This document shows positions 11,592 to 22,739 of a stretch of 64,000 bases of DNA, piece by piece. The position numbers and the translations under genes are program-made. The notes beneath the pieces were generated by a model. The model was not told where the DNA came from, did no database searches, and saw only the letters and a program-made list of their open reading frames with translations. The stretch is from Centrapalus pauciflorus. Taxonomy: Eukaryota; Streptophyta; Magnoliopsida; Asterales; Asteraceae. How positions within the stretch are numbered: the stretch's first letter is position 1; each line of letters starts with the position of its first letter. Where the stretch lies: positions 1 to 64,000 of the forward strand of contig JAANYP010002633.1 of the NCBI GenBank assembly GCA_020465985.1, in the 5' to 3' direction.

Positions 11592-11896
11592 GGGATAATG
11601 CCATACAATAGTAACCTACTTTTGAAAATTTATCAATATGGTACGTCTACTTTTTTAAATATCGATATGGTACATGTACTTTAATTTTTCATACCGATAT
11701 GACTATATTTGTAATAGACCCCTGTTTTTTCATACCATTAGAACCCTGTTTCGTATGTAAAAACCGGGCTTTATTATGTAGAATGACCATATCGATACAG
11801 AAAATTAAAGTACACGTACCATATAGACAATTAAAAAAGTAGACGTCCCATATCGATATATTTTCAAAAGTAGGTTGCTATTGTATGGCTTTACCC
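11592..11896. mobile_element. Palindromic MULE-like MITE
   Basis: The two halves are near-complementary: the left end reads GGGATAATGCCATACAATAG and the right end is the complement of GGGTAAAGCCATACAATAG. A flanking TTTTTTTATT on both sides gives a 9-10 bp duplication, although this is low-complexity. There is no coding capacity. Confidence 0.75.
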
Positions 11897-12920
11897 TTTT
11901 TTTATTTTATAAAAGTTTGAATGTATGAGGCTTTTCTTTACAATACTTTTAAAAACACATTTATGAAAGGGTTAATATTGATAAAACTAATTAAGTTTTT
12001 TTATTTTTTCAATTAAGTCCATAATATTTTTTAATTGTTTAAGACCTTAAACTATGTTTGTCTTATTCAAAAGTATATATTTTGACCGATTACCGGATTA
12101 GTCGGTAAGATACAACTGATAAAATAAAAGGTCTAAGGACTTAATCGTTAAATATAAAAAGATGGTGGGTTTACAACATTAATAAAGTAAAAATCTACGA
12201 AAATTTGTTTGGTAACTGATCAAATAAGTCAAATATACACTTTTGAAGAATACAAAAGTAATTTAGAGATTTAAAAAAATGAGAAAAAAAGTCTAAAGAC
12301 TTAATAACGAAAATGAAGAAAATTGATGGTATTTTTTCAATATCAACCCTTACAGGAAATACAAATCTAATTTTCAGAATGACATTTCCTGTATGTGGAA
12401 TCGTGGAGAATTCCACAAAACTTATCAGTAAAAAAATAAAACTACATTACATTTGTCAATTTTTATCAATCAAGTCTCCAACCATTTATTTTCCTCTCAA
12501 AAAACCCTCAAACAGTAAAATCACACAAGATTGGTAAAATGTGCTTATGTGGCACTCACATAGCAATAATAACATTTGATTTCTAAGGTTAAAAATTTAA
12601 AAAAATAATAATAAATATAAACTCAATTAGAATAACTACAAAAAAAAGTAAAAGTAAAAACTCTTGAATATCTGGGTGTCCCCGTCTCTCAATTTTGTTT
12701 GCACACTTACACTGGCCGTAACTTTAGGATAATTTGTACCGATCGTGAGAATCTTGTAAAGATAAAATCCTCAAAAATGTGTCATTTCTTGCAATATAAA
12801 GTTATAAATATCAAGAGAAAGCTCCAAAGTTATAACTTAATCTCAAAACATCAATATAAAGTAAATCAAACCCAAGTTCAAAATTGAAGTGACCATTTTC
12901 CATTGCAATCTATCTATACC
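11897..12920. other. AT-rich DNA downstream of RPL35, no gene seen
   Basis: Contains the likely 3' UTR of RPL35 next to 12921. No other supported feature. Confidence 0.4.
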
Positions 12921-14593
12921 CTAAACCTTAATAGCATACTTTCTCAATGGGAAGTACTTCTCCTTTTTCTTCTCCCGTTCGGTCTTCAAGGAGGCCTGCA
13001 CCAATCAAAAACGAAACATGAAACTGTCGGACAACAAAATGAAACAATGTGTATATGCCATAAGAACTGGTTGGATTCAAAAGACATTTCAAATTACTCG
13101 CAATTGCTTTCAAGCAAGATGTAATGTTAGGACGCATAAAATCAGATTTTAGAAAGTCATTTAGATACAAAATCAAGATCCTTACGTTTGGTTCGCGGAT
13201 TTCATAGGATTTACTGGGATTTGCATTTAAAATTCTGTGTTTGGTTCGCAGATTTCAGAAATGATTTAAAATCCTAGGATTTCTTAAACCCCTTTCTTAT
13301 TTGTTGTTTAAAAACTCAGCCTTCCCCTAGGATTTTAAATCCCATTTACCTTGCATTTTTCATAATAACAATTTTTTTTCTAAAAGATAATGCAGATTCT
13401 TTGACAAAATCCTGTCAAATGCAAATCCTTTGACGAAATGCAAATCCCAGAGAAAAATATCTGCGAACCGAACGCTCCAGAGTTCGAAGAATCATTACCT
13501 GATGCTTGGTCAAACGCCTACGGATGGCTCTAGTTTTCTTTGGACGCAAGTCAAGAGGCAGATACTTCTTGTTCTTGTAAGCTTCCCTGAGTTTAGCCTT
13601 CTGTGTCTGTGAAATAACAGTCAGCACCTGTGCAATAGATGTCCTCACCACTTTTCTGCACCCACAATAATAATAAACCATTAAGAAAGAATATACCGAA
13701 AACGGTGCTAATAACTAACCACTAACATCTCCTGTTCAAAAATAGAGAAAGAATATACTGAAACTCATACCATTAACAAGCTAATTAACAAGAATCTATC
13801 CAATGTAGTCTAAAAATAAAAGCTCAGTACAATTATCTCATCGTAACCACGGCTTAACAAGAAATAACATCCATTTCTGACCATTCAACATGAAATTAAC
13901 AATCAATCGACAATGTTGTTCTTAAAACTGAGGTATGCAAACATTTGCTTCTCTTTCTGAATTATTATAAAATTAATTGGAAAGATACATAATAAGGAAT
14001 CATTCCAAGTTTTGAAACCAGATGCACAAAGCAATCACATAATTCAACATAGCAATTGTAAAAGAAGAAAGACATTAAAAATGCAAGTATTTACAACATT
14101 GCTGAAAATGCATAAAAAACTCTATAGACAATTCATTATACTTTACTGACAAAAGTATTGGTATCTCAAAAAACAATCACCATAAACAAATCGTAATTTA
14201 ATGGAGGATTCTTCAATACAAAAATGCAAAACCTATGAAGCAGTGTAATACTTACAATTTTACAAACAACTGTTTGGTAGAAGTTTAGTCAAAATCAAAT
14301 CATAATGGCGTTCGTTTAACATCGATAAATATAAACTAACAACACACATACATGTAGAATCTGAGAGTGAGAAATTACATTTTGGAGAGCTTGTTGGGAG
14401 CACCGCCGGTGACTTTAGCTACACGGAGAAGAGCGAGTTCAGCCTTAAGATCCTTTAGCTGAGTGAACAAATCAGCCTTAGATTTGTCCCTCAACTCATG
14501 AACTTTGATCCGAGCTGCATTAAATGATGAACAAATTAAACAACGCCGAGAATACCAATGGAAAAGGATTTAAGATTATAAGAACTTACCCAT
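12921..14593 (-). CDS. RPL35: 60S ribosomal protein L35 (uL29 family)
   Basis: Component of the large cytosolic ribosomal subunit near the polypeptide exit tunnel. Four coding exons on the minus strand: 14590-14593 (only ATGG), 14379-14514, 13499-13655 and 12921-12995, all with GT-AG introns. They join to 372 bp, 123 residues, the usual length. The protein begins MARIKVHELRDKSK, has the LSIAQ-like segment (TSIAQVLTVISQ), the hallmark LPLDLRPKKTRAIRRRLTKH, and ends RKYAIKV. The very short first exon is typical of plant L35 genes. Intron 2 is 723 bp; intron 3 (503 bp) contains a MITE. Upstream lie a telo box and site II motifs, as expected for coordinately regulated ribosomal protein genes. No defect is seen, and identity is secure because exons, phases and termini all fit. 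Confidence 0.97.
13184..13475. mobile_element. MITE inside RPL35 intron 3
   Basis: Inverted ends CGTTTGGTTCGCGGATTT (left) and the complement of CGTTCGGTTCGCAGATAT (right). The interior repeats AGGATTT / AAATCCT motifs. The element lies wholly in intron 3, about 23 nt from the 5' splice site of exon 3. A related element is at 27312-27558. No clear target-site duplication was identified, so superfamily is uncertain. Confidence 0.7.
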
Positions 14594-14629
14594 GTAGGAG
14601 ACGCTGCTGCAATGGAAGGAAGGCTTCTG

Positions 14630-14638
14630 AAACCCTAA
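14630..14638 (-). promoter_or_regulatory. Telo box in the RPL35 5' region
   Basis: AAACCCTAA (plus-strand reading) lies about 37 bp upstream of the RPL35 ATG. Telo boxes are common near transcription starts of plant translation genes and act together with site II motifs. Confidence 0.7.
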
Positions 14639-14670
14639 TTATGAAACGATGAACGAAGAGGAGGGCTTTA

Positions 14671-14678
14671 GTATATAC
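14671..14678 (-). promoter_or_regulatory. TATA-like motif of RPL35
   Basis: GTATATAC lies about 80 bp upstream of the RPL35 start codon and between the telo box and the site II pair. Confidence 0.45.
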
Positions 14679-14714
14679 AAATGAAAGGCTCCGCTGGAGA
14701 GTGCAAAATCTATA

Positions 14715-14725
14715 AGCCCAGCCCA
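14715..14725 (-). promoter_or_regulatory. Paired site II elements of RPL35
   Basis: Read on the minus strand this is TGGGCTGGGCT, two overlapping TGGGCY motifs about 125 bp upstream of the ATG. Such motifs bind TCP factors in plant ribosomal protein promoters; the link to this gene is inferred from position. Confidence 0.65.
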
Positions 14726-14729
14726 GACT

Positions 14730-15199
14730 ACTTTGGTCAACATTAAAGGCCCGTAATTGCTTTTAAGTTTTTGTGTCTTCTTTTCGGCTCAAAAGAATAT
14801 CTATCTTTTATGTTATTAAAATTAGAGTTTATTACGAAAAAAACCAAAATATTTTCATGAATTTTACATTTTTGTCTTTTAATGTTATTTTTTTCTTTAA
14901 AGTCCTCAAGGTAATTTTTTAAATGCATACTTATCTTTAATTTATTTATTTTGTTAAATGGATATATTTTGATTTATTTTGGAATACATACATGTATGTA
15001 TATGTATAATATTGTAAATAATGGCATTGTTCTTTTATAATTATGCATTTAAATAACACTTTAATAATTAAAATATTTTACAAGTAATTGTTGGAAGGGT
15101 TTATCATGAAAAAATGGTCAACAAATTATATTGTAAATAGTGAACTTGTTCTTTTATAATTATGCATTTAAACAACACATTAATAGTATAAAGCTGGTT

Positions 15200-15200
<1 letters not shown>
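14730..15200. other. AT-rich intergenic DNA
   Basis: No gene. A segment near 14823-14920 resembles one end of the palindromic MITE at 57549-57846 (both carry GTTTATTA-GAAAAAAACC), so it may be a half copy. Confidence 0.35.
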
Positions 15201-15205
<5 letters not shown>

Positions 15206-15265
<60 letters not shown>

Positions 15266-15266
15266 A
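15206..15266. repeat. (TA)n(TG)n microsatellite
   Basis: A run of TA repeats followed by TG repeats. Frames translating to IYIYIY / CVCVCV come from this array and are not genes. Confidence 0.95.
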
Positions 15267-15469
15267 GGGAGAGAGTGTGTGTGGTTCAAGTGAGAACTAT
15301 AATGCATCAGAAAGCCAAGGAAAAACCATAAAGTCATCATAATTCTCGCGTGATTCATCATTATTCCCGCATGATGCATCAAATTTTCGTGTGATACATT
15401 AAGATTCCTCCGTGACGCATCACCTAATCCAATAGCTATAAAGTGGTCCCCATATAATATGTATAAAAT

Positions 15470-15836
15470 ATGGTTCGGGGAGAGTACCATTGATTATGCA
15501 GCGCACCAAAAGATACCACATAAAAAAAACTTTTTAATTTTTTTTCATAAACATGTTTTTATTAACATTATAAAGATGATTTATAAATTTCACATACATT
15601 CACATCTCCTAACTCATTAAAAATAACGTGAACGTATACTTACATAAATTTGCATATATGTGAACGTACATTTACGCAATGCATGATTTCATGCATTTAG
15701 AATGTGTGAACGTGCAGAAATTTATATTCTTTGTAATGTTAATTAAAACATGTATATGAAAATAATTTTCAAAAAAATATATTTACGAGTGATATCTTCT
15801 GGTGCGTTGTATAAGAGTTGGTACTCAGTTGAACCT
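15470..15836. mobile_element. TIR element related to the TA-associated GAGTACC family
   Basis: The left end reads GGTTCGGGGAGAGTACC and the right end is the complement of GGTTCAACTGAGTACC, giving imperfect inverted repeats. The interior holds repeated GTGAACGT / TTCACAT motifs, as in the elements at 32529, 33069 and 47278. No transposase is seen. Confidence 0.6.
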
Positions 15837-18215
15837 ATATCCTGTTGGAAATATATTAAATATAACATCTATATCCTCTCCTCCCAACACCACATCAAAT
15901 CCACATCAGGTTTTCTTTCTCCTCTCAATTCGCCCCAAAACACCTCAAAATCAAGTATGTACGTTTCTCAAAACCAAACCCAAAATAATCCACTTATCTC
16001 CCTTTTCTCTTCTCCTCATCCTCATGTTGTGACTGTCCTGATAAAAGGAAATTCAGTGTGGAGAGGGTGTTCGGCTTTAGGCTTGCATGCCACAAGGGCA
16101 CCTTGCTCTCTCCACGTTCCCACTCCAGAGAGTTTAAAATAATAGTCAAACAAGCATTGCTTAAAGGTTTAAATAGATGTGAATGTTGTAAATACGTTTG
16201 ATTGGATCTTAATATGTGGTTTGTTACATGGTCTTGCTTTGGATATGCTCAATGTTGGTATAAATGGTTTTGATGTCTAGCTTTTAAAGTGGTTTCGGTT
16301 AGGATGCTGATGTTTATAGATAATGAGTTTTTTTGGTTAATTGTTTGGCACATGGAATGGCTTTGTCCAGAGATCTGTTGCTGCTTAGGCCTTCCTGGAT
16401 TTCTGCATAATGGTTCGATTACTTACAATACATGGGTTGGCGGTCCCCGTTACCGAAGAGACTCGTTGCACAAAATTTTGTATCGTTCACATTTTGAAAG
16501 TTCAAATGATTTAGTTTGTTTCTTTATCAGTTCTTGGTTTGTAATTTCTTTGCTAATTTATAAAAATTCACTTTGTACCAATAAAAAATGTTCGATTGCA
16601 TAAAACAAAACCACAAGCAACCATCTTTTGCCTAAACAAAATCCAATTTATAACGTTAATAAAAACTAAATCTAACACCACATATCCCGGACCAAATCTA
16701 ACTAAGTGCACGACTTGAATCTCTCTGCAAAAAACAAGACGATCACAATGATTGAGACGACCAAATCTAACAGCAATAAAATCATTAAAAAAACAACTGA
16801 ATCTCACATCTAAACCAAAACTAGTGCAATGTCCAACTAACACATAAGCCATTATAACAATAGCCTGTGGCCATGTGTGAGTCCGAGAATCCAGAGGTAT
16901 GTGAAGAACTACATTTAAAGGCTAAAGAACAAAAAACTGCAGTAAAAATGATTAAAAACTAAAGTAGAAATGATAAATATACTTCAAGGCGTTTGGGATT
17001 GTGTTTTGAAGTTGCTTATTTGCTTATGAAGTTTAACAAACACACCACAGAGCTTGGGATTTCGCTTTCAAAACATATTATGCATTTTGGCCTTTCAAAG
17101 GTGGTTTCCAAAACCTGCTAAGAACCCAATATACCCGTGCAGAGGCGGAGACAGAGACAAACTTACGAAAAGCTTTAACATTGGTTCATCAATTCATAAC
17201 AAGTTAACTAACACTCAAATTGGAACTAGGAAAGGTCAGCTCTACATAAATTTCTCATGGCTCCCTCTCACCACGTAAGCTAAAAGAGGGATTCACCAAC
17301 AGTTGACAAAAAAAAATCTGCACAATTACAACAAAGCATCTAAAGGATAGAAGGCTGCTAAGATAAACTGAATGTTTAGTACAAATTAACCTGCTGTATG
17401 ATCTCCGTGAGTTGGAAGTTTCAAGTTTATGTTGATTGAAGCATGATTCGACTTTTCCCTTGTATGGTCGCGATTTGAACACATCAATTATGTAGAAAGG
17501 GAACTCACTGCAAAGTGTGATCTGCATGTATCAAAATACCCGGCTCAGCATTGCAAGTCTTGTAGACAAATCTGCCAGATGTAACATGTTTTTGCAATTG
17601 ATTTACAGTCGTTAGATTTTACATGAATATCGTATTCAGCAATGTCCTCAAACCATAAGACATACTAAGTGTCTAAGTCAGGCATACATCAGTTGCTTAA
17701 GCAAAAAAGAAAAGACAAAGTAAAAGAACATAATGTATAGTGTTAGGGGTCCAACCCTTTTATGGTTTGGATACCCATGTGAAGTACAATCTCAGAAGTT
17801 TTCAAGTTACAATGACCTACTTGCAATCATCAACATTGCAAAGAAAGTTGATCCAAAATGTTTTTTCCCCCTAACAGTATTGTAGGCATCTAACAAAATA
17901 TGGTAGAAAAACATAGCTAAAAGCTGTATGTGCAGTCAAACGTTGCTGTTTTCAAAGAAAATGGTGAGTATTTTGAAAGCAAATATAATTTTATCCATTC
18001 TCATCAACAAATCACACACGAAAATTCATGTTTTACAGCAGGCAAGTTGCCCTTCTTCTCTCATATGAAAATGCAAGTTAAATGAAAACTGGACAGCACA
18101 AAGGTCTACACAACTAGATAACAGTGTAACATAACGGTAAGTCGGTAACTAACAAGCATATATAGAGACAAATGTTTATCTGAAAGTAAACCACTACAAA
18201 GTGTGCACCTTTATC
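15837..18215. other. Intergenic DNA between RPL35 and SF3B3
   Basis: No recognisable coding region. The portion next to 18216 is the likely 3' UTR of SF3B3. A stretch near 15880-16140 is more CT-rich and could be an untranslated or decayed exon, but the frame across it has no similarity I recognise. Confidence 0.35.
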
Positions 18216-21200
18216 TTAAACAATCTTGTTTCTAACTTCTTCCAATTTCTTCAGAATTTCTCCTGGAGTTCTATCCAATTCATCAGCAATTTTCCGCTGT
18301 ATATCTAGAGGCAATGTAGGGAATTGTTCGCACAAATCTCCATCAATCACATCCTGCAGAAATAACACAGCTTGTGGTGTTACTCAGGTATCAGATTTAA
18401 TTTTTTAAAAGAATTTAGAACCCATATGTAATGGTCACACTTCTGTTCAAAATTACACGTGAAAGTAAACCGATGCCAACAAAGGTTAATAATACAAGAG
18501 TCATGATAAGTCAGTGACGTCTGTAATTTGATATAAACAAAAACAGAAGAACGAAATAATTTTGTCCTTCTGTTCAAAATGAATCTGGAATCAATACAGT
18601 GCTTTAATTTTGCATCACCCACCTTGTCACAACAGGACAAAATAATTATAAACTACTAAGTCTTCCACTTTCACATCAATACAGCATGATGGGTGGAACC
18701 AGTTTGGTGAACATTTCAGTAATTTGCTACAACAAAGGCATAAAAAATTGGGGAGTAATCTCATTTGTTGATGGAAGGGACACCTAACAAAAAAATTCAC
18801 ATGGCTCCATGAACCAATTAGAAATAAGACACTAAGTTAAAGTGCTTTTAAGACAAATTGAAGCATGTACTTGTCATATACTCATATATAACATTTGCCT
18901 CAACATAGAATTGCCTATAATTAGAAATAGATCCGGAAAATATTTTCAAAACTACAAACATATATAAATAACTAAATACGTCATCAATAAAAATATTTTT
19001 ATAAATAAAGCAAGAGTTAGTGCGATTACCTTTACAGGAAAATAAGCAGATCTATAAGCCATGTGGTCTCTTCCACACAAAGGTGGATGTTCCTGTCTCA
19101 TATGCATCTCCAGATGAGAAAAGAAGTCAACATCATCACGAGAGCTGAATGCAAGCAATGCCCCTAAACTTCCCATCACAGTTCCATACATCACACACTC
19201 CACACCACCTGGAATTAAAGACGCTTTCTGCAAGCATGTGACTACATCACCAACATGAAATTGCACAATCTCCTCAACCTTATTTGGTGCTCCATTAAGC
19301 TTCCCCTGCTCCCACTTGATTTTTCCACCAGTTGGATCCTCTTCAATTTCATCTGATACATCCTGTGGCAAACGCACAAAGTATATGTTTCCAAACTTGT
19401 CTGCACCTGCCATGGTGTCAAAGTCTACATGGTATGCTGCAGTAAGCCATCTCGGAACAGAGTCGTCAGCAAATACATATAGCTGGTTTTCATCCCGTCT
19501 GTACTTGCAATAATGAAATGACTGTAAATCAAGGGGAAAAAAGGAAGCATACATTAGTCAGAATAGAATTTTAACATGAAACAGAAAAGGGCATGGAAAA
19601 CAATATATTAGATGACAACCTCCTGAATGTCTCCTACGTAAATTCGATCACGGTAGGTATGAATAGAATTGATCGTATTGGGAAACAGCTTGTTCTCACA
19701 CTTTCTAAGCAACCTTCGTTTCCCCAAATCATAAAGCCGAAGAACAGATCCAATACCGGCAAGTAATCTTCCCTGAAACTGGCATAATGCAAGAGGTACA
19801 CCATCGACTTGTGTTTTGTGCAGAAGTTCGAGTGACCTTCCATCTTTTACAAACCGATATATATGAATATATCCAGCAGTCAGGGATCTTTTGGGCCAGA
19901 ACTGGAGGCCTTTTGCAGTACCCACAGCTAAAAGGGTTCCATACTCCTTATCATGGAAGTTCACTGTGCAAATGCTGAAAGCAGCCTCATTTTCCTGAAG
20001 CTCCAGGAGACATGTTGTCTCCGTTGACTTCGGATCAAGAACTCTAATGCAAGAGACCCACTTGTCCGCCTCGGCTTTAGGGTAACCATATTGTTCATCG
20101 GAGAGGGGATCATCCTTATCTTCATCATCACCACCGTTCTCAATCTCCATTTTTCCGTTTTCTCCCTGTCCAGCTGCCTCGAAGCATTCCTTCTTTGCAC
20201 TTTCACGAAGTTCTGCTGGAAATGCACCCTGATCACTCTCGATTGTTACCAAAAGTTTCTTTTTAGGATGAAACACAAATTTCCTTGGTGTGTACCTCAA
20301 AGGTATCGCAGTCTCATTGAATGTTTCCCCTAATCTTTCAATTGTGAAAACTCTTAAAGCATCCCCAGCAACAGCAACCACACCTTCCGCACATTGATCA
20401 GATGAAAAAGAGGCAGCAAACTCTAGAGTTTCATATGAAAGAGGGGTCAAAAGAAAATGTCCTTGGTGGACATAACCAAGCCATGGTCTGCTCGACAAGC
20501 AAAGCATAGCTCGTCTACCTCTCACCAGCACCGAGAAGAGTTTAGGAGCTCTCAGTCCTAAGAACCGGGATCGAGCATCCGAAAGCTGGCCAGTGACCAT
20601 GTCCACAACCGTCCTAAAAAGAACCCCACTTTGAAGACCAGCATTTAGAAAGAGGCTAGCTGGGTGGTCTGCACCATCCTCCCCACCTACAGAGGCCTGA
20701 ACCTCAAGAAAGAGGAGTGACTCAGGAGGCGAGGAAACACTTTGCACGCTAAGAACCTGCATACAGTCATCAGGATCCAAAGACAATATTCGGATAGTAT
20801 TATCATATGATCCAACTGCAAGAAAACGAGATCTCTGCCTTCCTTCAGGTACAGGAGCTATATCCAAACAAGCTACATCACCAGACATTTCGTTCTTCTC
20901 GACTTCCATCAACTGTCCAGTCATATCTACCTCAAAGTATATAATCTCCCCTCCACTAAGTGCAATAACCACTTGAAGTCTGTTCGACCCAACCTTAACA
21001 ATAGTTCTTTTTCCAGGAGTTCTCCACTCATTAATACGTCCATCCTCCCTTATGTGCCTGATACCGCTAGGATGTACTTGCATAAGAGAATCATCACCTA
21101 TCAACGAAACAGCAAGCGAGGGTGTGGTATCAAGAAACCCACTGTCACTAACTTCTTCCACAGTCTCTCCAATTGAAAGCACAAGAGTTGCATTTGCAAA

Positions 21201-22628
21201 TGAAACGACAATGTATGCATCAAATTCATCATTCACGTTCTTTTTCACCGTCCATACTGCACTTGGAACACCAGGAAGCTGTGAAACAGCCATTTCACTA
21301 ATAGCCAGTCCTGGTCTTAGTATCCGAAGAGAGGAACGAGGTCCTCTTCCACAAAGTGTAAAAATCTGAGGAGTCTCTTCCTCGAAAAAGTTTACCACTT
21401 TCATGTCCATAATGGGCATCAAGCTCTCCACTTGGTCAATTCTCACAAGATTTTTCAACCCTCTAGGCTTGAAAAATACTGGCTGGAATCCTTCTTCAGT
21501 TTCCATCAATGTAGCAGATGATGACTCCACATCTGGATCAGCTCCTATCGCCTTGAATTGATACAAAGCATGATTCCCAAACTCTGAAGCAGCAAACAAA
21601 AACCCTAACTTCATGACACACATTGAAGATGACACTGGGATGGTATCAAAATACTTGATTTTCAGTTCTGTAACCCGGTCGTTTTCATGATCAAGGGTCA
21701 CCTTAAAAACATCCCCGTATTCAGTTTGCAGGAGAAAGAAAAACATGGACTTCTGCTTATGCATAGTAGCTGAAACTATTAGAACGCCACGTTCAGCAGG
21801 TAAATCTGCCCTTCTAGGTATCACTGCTCGAACATCTGGGTGACCCTGATTCTTGTAGATAACAAAATTCTCTGCACAAACAAGGACACCACTTGGACCA
21901 TCACCACCACCGGGAACAGTTACCAGCATGTTAGCACCATTATCGACCTGCTCTGACCATTTCCTTGAAACATGATTAAGCCCCAAATCTAATTCATAAA
22001 ACGTAAGATGCTTTTGAGCCTCGTTTGCTGCCTGGCCAGTAGAATCCTGGTCAGCCTCTGAATAATCCAACTCTATGGCAGCAAATATCGGGTTATCAAA
22101 CCCACAATCAACCCCAGCAATTGAGTATGTAATGGTGTGCGACTTATGCGCCTCTAACGGCGAAGAAATTGTCAACCTAGCAGCAGTATCCCTATTAAGA
22201 ACATAAACAAGCTTCTGTTTCTCACAAGCACCAATCATAACAGCACGACCTTTGGGGTCAATAGCTAAATACTGCCCCGGAACAATTCTACGACTTCCGG
22301 ATTTGCCAAAAGTTTCCTGGTGAATTTTATCAAACACATTTTTCTCCTTGTTATATTCGAGAATGACTATACGACCAGAGTCAGAACCGACAACGATGTA
22401 GTCCTTTTGGGCACCGGTTAACCTAAACTGAGCTAGAGATCTAATAGCACCAAAAACATCAACGGAAAGTATAGTTTGGATCTTACCGTTATCGTCGGGG
22501 CGCAGGAGTTCGAGAACTTTTCCACGGGCAACGACTATTTCTTGGGACTTGTTACCACCGGAGAAGCTGCCGTTGATGGCACAGACGATGCCAGTGGCTT
22601 GTTGGAGAGTGAGATTGTAGAGATACAT
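18216..22628 (-). CDS. SF3B3: Splicing factor 3B subunit 3 (SF3B3 / SAP130)
   Basis: Subunit of the SF3b complex of the U2 snRNP, which helps recognise the intron branch site in the nucleus. Three coding exons on the minus strand: 19620-22628 (1003 codons), 19030-19521 (164 codons) and 18216-18353 (45 codons plus stop). All introns are phase 0 with GT-AG borders (98 and 676 bp). Joined length is 1,212 residues, close to plant SAP130. The N-terminus MYLYNLTLQQATG, the exon junction GDIQE-SFHYCKYRRDE, and the C-terminus DELDRTPGEILKKLEE are characteristic. The N-terminal beta-propeller region (MMS1_N type) covers most of the first two thirds and the CPSF_A domain the last third. An acidic stretch (GGDDEDKDDPLSDEQ) lies near residue 815. 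A telo-like AAACCCTA sits at 22645-22652 just upstream of the ATG. No disruption is seen. Confidence 0.97.
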
Positions 22629-22644
22629 GGTAAATGGGTTGCTA

Positions 22645-22652
22645 AAACCCTA
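22645..22652 (-). promoter_or_regulatory. Telo-box-like motif upstream of SF3B3
   Basis: AAACCCTA (plus-strand reading) lies 17 bp upstream of the SF3B3 start codon, probably in the 5' UTR. A similar motif precedes RPL35. Confidence 0.4.
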
Positions 22653-22739
22653 GGCGCGAAGAAGTATGTAGGCAAAATGACAAAGATTAGGGCTTTCAGA
22701 ATGAAATCGAAAGGAGGGAAGACTACTGGGGTTTAGGCA

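Noticed and set aside
16289..16603. 104-residue frame upstream of the SF3B3 3' end
   Set aside because: Low-complexity aromatic/hydrophobic translation with no similarity I recognise and no splice support.
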